Part shown: in pieces, positions 55,120 to 64,000 of the stretch
How positions within the stretch are numbered: position 1 is the first letter of the stretch
Layout: every line of letters starts with the position of its first letter
DNA from: Taiwanofungus camphoratus
Taxonomy: Eukaryota; Basidiomycota; Agaricomycetes; Polyporales; Taiwanofungaceae
Direction: 5' to 3'
Length of the DNA: 64,000 bases
Assembly (NCBI GenBank): GCA_003999685.1
Contig: CP021221.1
Coordinates: 186,001-250,000 of the forward strand
Position numbers and translations under genes: made by a program
Notes under the pieces: generated by a model
The model's input: only the letters and a program-made list of their open reading frames with translations
Told to the model about the DNA's origin: nothing
Databases searched by the model: none

Positions 55120-58100
55120 TCAGGAGTATGGCTCCCAGACGGCGGGATTTCCAGACTTGCGTTCTTTGATTTTTGTGCCACAATCGCAGCTGTAGTGCCG
55201 TGCCTTCGCATTTGCCCATATTTTCCACCTGTGACCAGTCTGAAGATGACATCCAGGTATGTTGCGTGTTCCCACAGGGCACGAGGGCTTCGGGTTGTCT
55301 CTGACTAGAATATAGAACGATGCGTGCCCAGACATAGCAGGCGAGGTTGCGACTGACGCGAGTACAGAGACGGAGGTCGGAAGTGCATCGGAGGAAATTT
55401 GTGCGCTCCTAGGGGTAGCGTTGCCACTAGAAACGGAGCGCGGACGCTCTCTTCTGGCAGTAGGTAGCCTCGAGAATCCTTCAAGGATCGCGCTGATTCC
55501 ACTGAAAGTGCTGGCAGAAGAGCGGCGGGGCGAGGGGCTATTCAAAGGTTTCACCAAGGAAAGCCGTCGCCCGTCAGGTGACGAAGACTTTGCTTCGTCA
55601 CCAGTGTTCTGAGGAAGCGTGACCGGAGAGAGCTCGGGCTTGTGGTCACAATTGCAATAAGCGGGTTCGTGTTGGGTATGGTGAGTATTGGCTCGTGCAA
55701 TACTATCCCATTCCAAGGAACGAGGCGATGCGATCTCCGACGCTGGAGGTCTCATGTCCTCATGGATCATCTTGTTCGGACACTGAATAGATTCTGATGT
55801 CCAGAAGTTCCCGTCCTTTCGCTCCTTGACCAGAGCACTGCATTCTTTGCACTGATAACGTCTCGATGACTGATTGGCGTTGACAATCCTCCAGGAGTGA
55901 TTGTCCGAAGCAGTGCACGCTGGGAGCTGAGAAGCCACCGGTTCTTTCGGTTTAGGGTTAGACAGGATGGAAATTCGGTTTTCGTCGATGCTTGGTAAAG
56001 TCGCCATGAAACTGGTCTCTGATCGCAGAGCAGGTGAAAGTTTCTCCCGAAGCGTCTTGTCTGACATGGAACTTGAAGCCGGCTGGCTACCGCCTGACGA
56101 TGGAGCCGAGGAGCCAACGTAAAGAATGGGCCTTTTACCATTTGTCCAACCTATATTCCAGGCGCAAGCGTGAGGCATTATAATAAGCGCGAGGTATAGA
56201 GTAACTCACAAGCTCGTATCTCGTTCAAATACCGCTCACCAAGCCACGCAAACGCCTGTTTTCTTTTACTGTATCCGTAGGCGTACCTGCATGTGCAACT
56301 CAGAACGACAGCTATCCCATGATGGTAAAATTTTACCACGCGGAGGCCCTGATCCTTTGGTAATATTGATCGGTAAAAGTGCCACCTAATGAATGTGTCA
56401 GGGCCGGCGACATCAAAGTGAAGAGTCATTCGAACCTCCAAAATAGCGACTCCGATATTCATCCTTGACCCGGTCACTTCGTTTTGGCCTCTTTCTACTG
56501 TCTTCTCGTGATGAGGCAGTCTCATAATTCTCTGGAATGCAATCTGAGGAGACTATGCCCTAGGTATTCATTGAGACATTTACCAGCATCTTCATCATCC
56601 CTGATGGCATCCGCTAGATCACGATTGTATTCGACACAGACGCGGCTGGCTTCTGAGAGATAGAATTGCCACCCCTCATGATCTTCTTCGCGAATGATCA
56701 ATGTAGGGTCACATTCAAATTTATCAATCTTCGAAAGGTCCTCATGTGGTATCAGGTCACGCAAGTCCTGGAGGGGACTTCTATAGGAGGCAAGGCCATT
56801 TGAAGGCCTCTTCCATAGCCTGTTAAACTGTCGTTTTAGCTCTTCGGGGTCATCTCCGGTCTTCAGCATATCCTTCAAGGCCAGCTGCATCAACATGTGC
56901 CCCACGTCATATAAATCGCAACTCACGTGAGCAGATTCGATCAATGGAACCAAGCTCTTTGCGAAAGAGGCATTTGCCAGCTGCGGTGTCAATTCCACGG
57001 CTTCGCCCCACGCGTTCACCATTGTACCCAGCAAATGATTATGCCTATGCTGCACGAAAGTGTCGACTGCTGCCCTGGACATATCACTTGCAAACCGTAC
57101 GCTATGCCTCCTTTGAGTTTGAGGTGATTGTCGCTGCTGAGGATTTGGCATCTGATCAGGGATCAGTGCCGGATCCCAAGTCACAAAATACTCATCCCCG
57201 TCTAGATCCCTTAAGCATGGCAAGTCGCATAAGCGCACGTAGTGCAAGCCGACATATAGTTTATAAAACAAATACATACCCAGACGCCATCGTATCAGGT
57301 ATGGAGTGCGCCGCATTCCTCGAGAAGACTGGATAGGATGGTCAGAGCTATATCTTCTCAGATTACCAATGCAACCCTACCAATACAGTTCTTATGATGC
57401 CTGAGCCCATCGTAGTTCACAGCGCGAAACACACGAAAATCTATCCAGTAAACATAAAGGGGTCAGAAGCTGAGGATATTGCCTACCCACCTTCGGGCAG
57501 ATATGACGGGTTCCTAATGACCGCTCATTTGAGCCTCATCAACTAGCCAAAAAATGCTAAACGCATACCGGCTGACCAGAACATTTCTGTCAAGCACCCC
57601 TGTCCGACCAGGTACATTAAGAAAGACTTCATCCTCTTTTAGGACTCCATCTTCATCAATGACTCCATAGATATAGCATGATTCCTGCAACAAGCTATCA
57701 GGGTACAAAGACGTGATATCCTATACCGTAGTATCCCACCTCAACAGACAGATTCAATTTCTTTCTCAAAGTCTCATACTGTTGTTTCTGAAACTGTTTG
57801 AGCCTCCAATGTACATACGGCTCATTTAGATCATGCTTCGCCAGCAAGAGTGCAAATACTACGCGGCCAGTCACCATCATGCTAAGAATCAAGGTATTGA
57901 AAAGTCAATCATGAGAACAGGTAACTTACAATCCTGGTTGAATGAGCTGTTGTCAGCATCCAATTCACCCTTGATGTATTTCTCAGCCTGATCACGGTCA
58001 TGAGATATGCATCCAATCAAGTCCAGCTGTTCTTTCAGCAATTTTTCGAATACCTGTTGTTGTCTATGTTGAAATCTAGGGATAGAAAGACGGGTAGAAA

Positions 58101-59316
58101 GGCAATCACCTCACGACGTATGCCGAGAGTGAGCAACAGGAGAATAAATTGCACATTCAGGCGCGCAGATCGTGGATAATGGGCATAATTGTTTAGTTCC
58201 AACACGGTCGGACCACCCTCATATTTTAACATTGAAGGGCGATAGGCAATAACATGCATGGGCATGTCCCAGGTTCTGCTATTTGTATCATAGCAAAAGC
58301 GATCGAATTTTTCATCTGGGTAGCGAACAAGTAATCCTTTGATTCCGCCCCGGCGGATCTGAAACACTGTACAAAGATGGTCATAACGATGAGTACGTCT
58401 CACCAAAAAGGTCGCTGGCGGCTCGAGTAGGACAATGACATGAATTTTGAGCACCGAGGCTACGCAACCGATCTTAGCGTTTGACCTGTTATTTCTCTAC
58501 GATCGAGCGCCTCTGTCCCCCATGGTCCATGCAAATGTATTGCAGTTGCGTGCCTTTCACTGCGACACGGTGGAACAAGCTCATTTATGTCATGCGCTCC
58601 TGTATCTTGACTACCACCAGTCAGATCTGAACCAAGTACAAGACGCACCATTTGTGTCAGGGGGCAAGTCGTTGAATCTGCAGACTTCAGCAGCGAATGA
58701 ATCACGGATCATTCCACATCCATCACTGTGGATGGATCCATCCGCTGCGTAATAGTCATCTAACTTGATCGCTTGCTCGTGTGGGACCTAGTCAAGCAAA
58801 GCCGCAGTAAGCATCGAGGCGTGGATGCCGACTGACTGCAGAGATTTCTGCCTACGTTCAATGACTCCACCGTGGCTGAAAATGACAGCCCAAGACGCTT
58901 CGCATACTTGCCATATCCTGCATCTTCAAAGATATGCTGCAAGTCGCCAAAGCGCTCAAGAAGGCGAGCGACCGTCCAGTTATCGTCCTCCCGAAAGAAG
59001 ACAATCCGACCACTCTTCACATGGCTTTCGGTGAATCCAAGAAAATTATAGCTGATGGACGCGTCGATGGATCGCTGAGGTCCACATCGGGCTTTTCAAC
59101 TCACTGTGTGCCTTCGACGTTCACCCCGTCCTTTGCTACCCGCGTGAGGAATCGTCGCAGAGCCTCGTCCTTTGTCGATTTACCGATCGATACGAAAAGG
59201 AAACGAGTTGGATCATCAACAACGCGGGTAGCCCGAGAGGAAGGCACAGACTCTTGGCGGGGACTGTGGACGAACAGCCCTTCACATCGAGCCGTCGTGA
59301 CTATTGTGTTGAGCAT
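55120..59316 (-). CDS. Cellular RNA-dependent RNA polymerase (QDE-1 type) with Cys-containing C-terminal extension
   Basis: Pieces of an RdRP run in order: RFLFVSIGKSTKDEALRRF, FLGFTESHVKSGRIVFFRED, RLGLSFSATVES, ADGSIHSDGCGMIRDSFAAEV, VFQIRRGGIKGLLVRYPD, AYRPSMLKYEGGPTVLELNN, SCYIYGVIDEDGVLKEDEVF, FRVFRAVNYDGLRHHKNC and the catalytic DLDGDEYFVTWDPALIP with all three Asp. These enzymes make double-stranded RNA in the nucleus/cytosol for gene silencing. Downstream, RYLNEIRAC joins by a GTGAGT-TAG intron to WTNGKRPILYVGSS, then a Ser-rich linker with two related motifs: HSWRIVNANQSSRRYQCKEC...KERKDGN (about 55903-55797) and HRWKIWANAKARHYSCDCG...KERKSGN (about 55236-55123). The large N-terminal region seen in QDE-1 is not visible; the start at 59316 is provisional. 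Not every exon join was fixed, so a damaged gene is possible. Confidence 0.8.
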
Positions 59317-59852
59317 GAAGGTCTCGGACTACTGCTTTCGACCGCCCGAGTCACAAGTTATAGATGCCCTCGATAACAAGCCAGAGGCAAGCTATGCCGC
59401 GTGTTGTGACGAGGCAGGTTCTAGTCAAGTTGAACCAAGAAATAAGCAGGATGTTGGGTGCATGTGTATATAATTGGCCATACTTACACCCGTGCTCAAG
59501 CGCCCACTGAGTATTGTTCGTTGCTACAGGGTGCACAGTCCCACACCACTCTCCCGAGTCAGTAGATTAGTCGCAATATACAATTGCGATTGGACGCGCC
59601 CGCAACGTCGAAATATCTTACTAGAGATTGACTACCCCAGGAATTTAGTCGACTCATAGCTGCCGAGAGCTGCATCCAGTCCCGAGCATTTACTCTATCT
59701 ATATTCGATGCATTATTGCTTGCTGGCTCTTAAGGGTATAGGTCCACCGAGGTGACCACCTTAGCTCGTAGAGGCGGATATCAACAGCTGCACCGTTCGA
59801 GACACAATTATCAGTGGAAAAAATTCTTATATTATCACCGATGCTAGTTCTA
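59317..59852. other. Gap between RdRP and Rna14; may hold RdRP 5' exons
   Basis: A - strand frame at about 59351-59536 (HPVATNNTQWALEHG) could be an upstream RdRP exon, but I could not tie it in with confidence. Otherwise only the 3' flank of Rna14. Confidence 0.35.
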
Positions 59853-62800
59853 CTAATATCGTCCACGACGTCCACCTGGGCCTTGATATGGTCCATAATC
59901 CGGAGGGGGTCGACCTGGAGTAATAGTGCAACTTAGAACATTGATGCCTGTCAGGAGATTAACATCGAACTTGCCTGGACGAGGAGGAGGAGGAGGGGAA
60001 CGTGCCCTTGAAGTGCTGGAGGGAATCACAGCATTTCTGAACACCTGCATCAAGTCGTCGGTCCTAAAAACAGGCCCTAAAACAGACACATGGAGTTAGA
60101 TGCACACATCCTCGCCCACGGTAGATACTGACACTCACCGTCGAATGCGGCGGGGGAAGGTAACATGCCTACAAACCACGACAAAACAGGGGGCAGTACG
60201 ACAGCCTTTTCCTCTTCTTTCTCTTCCTTGAATCTCCGTGGCCCATCCCTCTCACGGTCCCTTTCCCATGGAGGTGTTCCATGGCGCCTCCGAGGCATCC
60301 CATCCCATCTGTCACGATCACGTTCTCTGGGAGGAGACGTAGGACGTTGCCGCTTTGGTGGCGGGCCGTAGTCGCTCGATCGCCCCTCGTCTCGTCTCCT
60401 GTGGTCTGGGGAGGAGGGTCTTTTAGATGAGCTCGGTGTTGTCTGGGGCTGGCTCATAGCTTGAGTCGATATAAGGGAAAGTTGTGTATCGGTACGTCCT
60501 AAAGAGCTACCATTGGAACGACTCGCCGAGTTACTGCCTGGACGGCCAAAAACGAAACCCAAGTCACGAACGGCAATCGCATCCGTACCTAAGTACTTAT
60601 GACGCTCCGCAAACCGTTTAATAGGAGGATCTAATGTTTCAGGATAAAATAGGATCACATATTTCAGGCCTAAGCAACGCGTACCTGAAGGATATACCTC
60701 TGCAATCCGCTTCTCAAGCTTCTGCGCTGCGGCTAGATCACCAAATTGATACTCGTAACGCGCCCAACGGTCCCACAGAGGACGTGCCCGTTCAGCCGAG
60801 AAGGTGCTAATAACACGCTCAAACAGCGCTCTTGCATCTGGCGACAGAATGTTAGATCAAATACTAGAAATTTGTCGTATGGACTCAACTATTCTCGTCA
60901 TTGACAGAGATGAGGAAACCGAGATATCGCAGCACGAATTCTACCTCGTCGCTAAAGATCTCCATGCCCTTCTCGAAAATACGACTTGCAACGTCTAATG
61001 CTTTGGTGCAGTGATATTCCATCAGAGCTGCAGCAAGGAAGTAGAGTCAAAAGAATTCAATGGATCTACGTGTGCACATACCGGCAGCTTCATAGACCTC
61101 CCAAGGTGTCCAACGTTCTCTCCTCGCTCTGGCGAAGACAGCTCTTGAAGACTTCAGGCCCTCTGCCCGTCGAGCGAATCGCATATATACAATCCACGCA
61201 ATTCCATACTCGGTCCGTCGATCGGCAAGTTCCTTGGATTTTGACGGTTTTTCATCTGAAGTCTGAGTGTTGAAAGAAGTGTTTTGTGACTGACTACCCG
61301 ACTGCAAACCTGCAGCGAGTGTAGATTCTGAAGAACCGATCGGGGCAACAGGACCTGACTGATTTGAGGAGAAAGACGAGTTCGCGGACGAGATTCTGCT
61401 CTCGATAGCTTCAAGATCGCTACGCAGGACTTCTAAGAATTTATTAAATGTAGCATGGACCTCTTCAAAGTTATTCTGGAGCTCCTGTGCCTCGGCATAT
61501 GCAAAATTGAGGACAAAGCTGAAAACGAAAATTTGAAAGTCTTGCCAGTTGAAAGTAAAGCCACTCTTACCTCGAAGGATTGGCATCTATCCCTGCTTTT
61601 AATAATGCCAGAGCTTCTTCTGTCTTACCGATACTATTGGTCCATGCATACGCCATATACCTATCTCGTGGATTAGATTTGCCGATAACCGAAAAATTAC
61701 CACATACCATATCTCGGAGAAGAATCGCATGCGAACAATGGCTTTGCGATAGACGCCTTGTAGACGGGTGAGAAGTGTGGCCCTGTCCTTCTCTTCGATC
61801 TCAAGCGGGTTGCTCTCCTCCCACTTCAGGTACAACCGCCAGCGACCTACCAATGCTTTATCTCCAGCGCTGAATGTGGGTTGACGGGGAAGCCAAATGG
61901 GGGGTCTGGATGTTCTTGAAGGGGGCGGAGGCGGGAAGAGGACGGTCAGATGTTCCTGTAATTGATTGAGGACCGTACGAGCTTGCATATGCCCCTCTTG
62001 AAGGTCTGACAGGAACTTTTTTGCCTGTCAATTATGTATTTAGTTCTATGTGCTCACGAGTTCGACAAGAACAACGTACAGTGATCTTATTGAGCCCATT
62101 CTCGAAATCCTGATACTCTTCCCACAGCTTCTTGACATTCTCCATAGGTATCTGAACAGCGCGATGGTAGGCTTTGCGCACAGCATCCATCTTCTGTTGT
62201 TCTTCCCACGTTGTAGTCGTCTGTGTCGCGGCAGAAAACGATGTGAGCACAGTATTGGAAAATCGTACACTTCCGTAGCCAAATGCACCTCGCCAGACTT
62301 CAGAAACTGGATGTAGTCCATCCATATCTCACTACTATCCTTGTCTTGGCCGACGTGACCCAGAGCGAACTCATACGACTTGCGGATAATGTCTCGAGCG
62401 TTGGGACCAGTATTCACCCTTCTGTTGATTTGTTCCAGCTTCGAGTGAGGAAGCACACGACGACCTACGACGGAGTCATGACTGACCTAACATATGTAAG
62501 ATAGAACTTCCAGAGATCCACTGATGACGATGTTCTCAGAAATCTTTTGAATAACGCTTCCGCGAATCCGAACGATGAAGGGTCTTCCAGAAAATGGTTC
62601 AGGTACGCAATTTGAGCCGAGGACTGAGTAACGAGAATTGTGAGACGCGTTGTGTACAACTACACATGAAAGAGTTGCGAACAGTATTGGGATATGCCTC
62701 CAATAGGCCTTCGTATGTTGCTTTAATTTTTTCGATATCACCCGAGTCTTCTGCAATGTCGACCAGCTTCAGCCATGAATCGGCATCGTAAGGCCTTTGT

Positions 62801-63036
62801 CGCAGTTGCGCGCGCAATGTGTCCCATTCTGACGGAGGCGGAGGAGTGGGTTCCTGCTTGAGACCGCTCAGGTCGCCGCTACCATTCTGTTTCGCTGGTG
62901 TTGCAAACGACTGTGGGTTGAGTTGTCGAAGAGCGTTCAGAATTTCTTCCGTCGGTTGCGTCTTCTCCTCTTCTGGAAGTACAGGCGTGTCCCCAGAATG
63001 TTCAAGCTTTGGAATTATTGGTGGCGGTTCAGACAT
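59853..63036 (-). CDS. RNA14: mRNA 3'-end processing factor Rna14 / CstF-77
   Basis: A multi-exon gene starting at 63036 (MSEPPPIIPKLEHSG). After a disordered lead comes WDTLRAQLRQRPYDADSWLKLVDIAED, the first of the HAT (half-TPR) repeats, followed by ATYEGLLEAYPNT, YLNHFLEDPSSFGFAEALFKRFL-type sequence, INRRVNTGPNARDIIRKSYEFAL and LWEEYQDFENGLNKIT. These helical repeats form the dimeric scaffold of the cleavage and polyadenylation complex, holding Rna15/CstF-64. A Pro/Arg-rich tail with KRQRPTSPP ends in RPPPDYGPYQGPGGRRGRY. The last intron (59974-59915) uses a GC donor. The length and order fit the family well. It shares a 232-base promoter with the ENGase gene on the + strand. Confidence 0.92.
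59915..59974 (-). other. GC-AG intron in Rna14, in-frame if retained
   Basis: The donor CCAG|GCAAGT matches the best GC-AG consensus and the acceptor is CTCCAG. Removal gives PPPPRPGRPPPDYG, a smooth Pro/Arg run. The intron is 60 nt and free of in-frame stops, so keeping it would simply add 20 residues. Confidence 0.75.
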
Positions 63037-63268
63037 CTTATGCAAAGCTGGGGGTCGTCGCTCACAACGGACGAGGTCAAGTGCTTCAGCGTGATCTGGT
63101 TTATATCGCTGCCCCATGATTATTTTGGGCAGCAAAAATTTCCATATATGGAGATAACGGGGCCACTTTACATAGTATCAAAGTTTAAAGCTTATGATTT
63201 TTTAAATTACCTTGCAGGTGCTGCGCCAAGTCTTACATTGCTGTATATCTTGCATATCTTCTACACCA
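63037..63268. promoter_or_regulatory. Divergent promoter between Rna14 and ENGase
   Basis: Only 232 bases separate the two start codons, so both genes must share regulatory DNA. The region is AT-rich, with TATATGG and TATAACATAG-like words but no clear single TATA box. Confidence 0.5.
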
Positions 63269-63780
63269 ATGCCGCTGAGGGGTGCCACCCACTCAAAGGC
63301 TGTCCGAGACGATGCGCCATACTTCGAATCTCTAGCTGATCTAGACGAATGGGCCAGCAAACCTTCAGCAAAGTTGAGCGGCGTCATGGAATACCGACCG
63401 CGACGGCCAGTGAAAGGAGTGGACTCTGAAACCAGAGGCAAACTTCTGGTGAACAGAACACAATGAGAAACATTGACTTAGACTGACTCCTGTGACAAGG
63501 CGTGCCATGATTACAAGGTCTGCACTTCCCAACCGTCATGGGCAAGGCAGCTGTCACTAAGGTCGCTGATAGGGCGGATATACGGAAGCACCGTCTGGAT
63601 TAGCGTATACTTTTAACTTTTGGTCGTACTGTGATACCTTCATCTAGTGAGCAGTTTCTGGAGTACCTAGCTGGTTTCAGTGACTTACCTGTGTAGCTTT
63701 TCTCATCATCGTGTGACGATCCCTCCATCAGGATGGACTACTGCCGCTCATCGGCAGGGTGTCAAGATGCTAGGAACTCT
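63269..63780 (+). CDS. Cytosolic endo-beta-N-acetylglucosaminidase (GH85), 5' part
   Basis: Four exons are visible (63269-63448, 63500-63517, 63573-63646, 63697-63780) and join in phase. They read MPLRGATHSKAVRDD, YFESLADLDEWASK, GVMEYRPRRPVKG, then ACHDYKGGYTEAPSG, YTFNFWSYCDTFIYFSHHRV, TIPPSGWTTAAHRQGVKMLG. These are family-typical N-terminal blocks of ENGases, which cut N-glycans between the two core GlcNAc residues during breakdown of misfolded glycoproteins. The second exon is only 18 nt. A good GTAAGT donor follows at 63781. The catalytic part should lie beyond the window; the remaining 220 bases do not show the next exon, so either the intron is long or the gene is truncated. No signal peptide, as expected for the cytosolic type. 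Confidence 0.85.
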
Positions 63781-64000
63781 GTAAGTGGACCCATGGCGAG
63801 TTGTGCTATCTGGTATTGTTTGTCCCGCACGTCGTACCGAGCCTATCTCTGCGTGATTGCTTGAAGTTGAAGGCAACCTTGCTACATTGAAAATTTGCTT
63901 ATGTCCTGTGATGGCTGCCTGAATCGCTGCGCTATCATAACTGATTGATGAGCGGACATAGTACAAAGTCAAGAGATCGACAAGTCCTGAGCCATTCTGT

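Noticed and set aside
55790-55905. Naming the RdRP tail motif a WRKY finger
   Set aside because: Only the W, the Y-x-C and one further Cys fit; the WRKYGQK core and the final H-x-H are absent, so the name is not justified.
1-64000. tRNA genes, rRNA and CRISPR arrays
   Set aside because: No sequence with the tRNA B-box pattern in a foldable context, no rRNA-like stretch and no regularly spaced repeats were seen by eye.

Overview
The window looks like nuclear DNA of a wood-inhabiting basidiomycete (Agaricomycetes; Polyporales or a close order is my best guess). Almost every recognisable gene is cut by introns of about 46-70 nt, and the gene set fits: a methanol/alcohol oxidase of the brown- and white-rot type, a polyporopepsin-like aspartic protease, an S28 serine peptidase, a cellular RNA-dependent RNA polymerase of the QDE-1 type and basidiomycete-only families of unknown function. 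No tRNA, rRNA or CRISPR array was seen.

Layout. 0.7-3.4 kb: a very GC-rich SH3 protein (+) converges on methylthioadenosine phosphorylase (-). 4.3-5.5 kb: a single-exon protein of unknown function (+). 5.9-12.9 kb: two large, mostly disordered proteins (-), the first ending in a CCHH-type finger. 13.6-15.2 kb: a DUF6697-like protein (-). 15.4-19.5 kb: RFC1, the large clamp-loader subunit (-), divergent from a conserved 640-residue protein (+, 20.0-22.1 kb); the shared promoter has an MCB box and a CRE-like palindrome. 22.4-23.6 kb: a decaying paralogue of the DUF6697-like gene (-). 24.2-25.6 kb: a secreted aspartic protease (+). 26.3-27.4 kb: a single-pass membrane protein with a C-terminal SH3 domain (+). 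27.9-30.1 kb: an S28 peptidase (-). 32.0-34.5 kb: a multi-pass membrane protein (-). 35.4-37.0 kb: an aspartic-protease pseudogene (-).

37.6-48.2 kb is a nested mobile block. A 5'-truncated LINE (-) ends in a poly(A) tail and is flanked by a 14-bp target duplication. It was later split by a young, apparently whole Ty3/gypsy chromovirus (+) with its own 5-bp target duplication and nearly identical LTRs; this element has an extra small zinc-knuckle ORF after pol.

49.0-52.2 kb: alcohol oxidase (-), with a cluster of carbon-repressor-type sites in its promoter. 52.2-55.1 kb: mostly empty, with one inverted repeat. 55.1-59.3 kb: an RNA-dependent RNA polymerase (-) whose C-terminal extension carries two copies of a Cys-containing motif I do not recognise. 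59.9-63.0 kb: Rna14/CstF-77 (-), sharing a short divergent promoter with the 5' part of a cytosolic endo-beta-N-acetylglucosaminidase (+), which runs to the window edge.

The genes are mostly independent housekeeping, secretion or gene-silencing functions and do not form an obvious pathway cluster. The points most worth a second look are the polymerase C-terminal motif pair, the nested insertions, the extra chromovirus ORF, three GC-AG introns and the phased promoter sites of the alcohol oxidase. Splice sites were called by eye from frame, donor/acceptor sequence and family knowledge. Exact exon lists are given where I could work them out; RFC1, S28, alcohol oxidase, RdRP and Rna14 are given as spans only.
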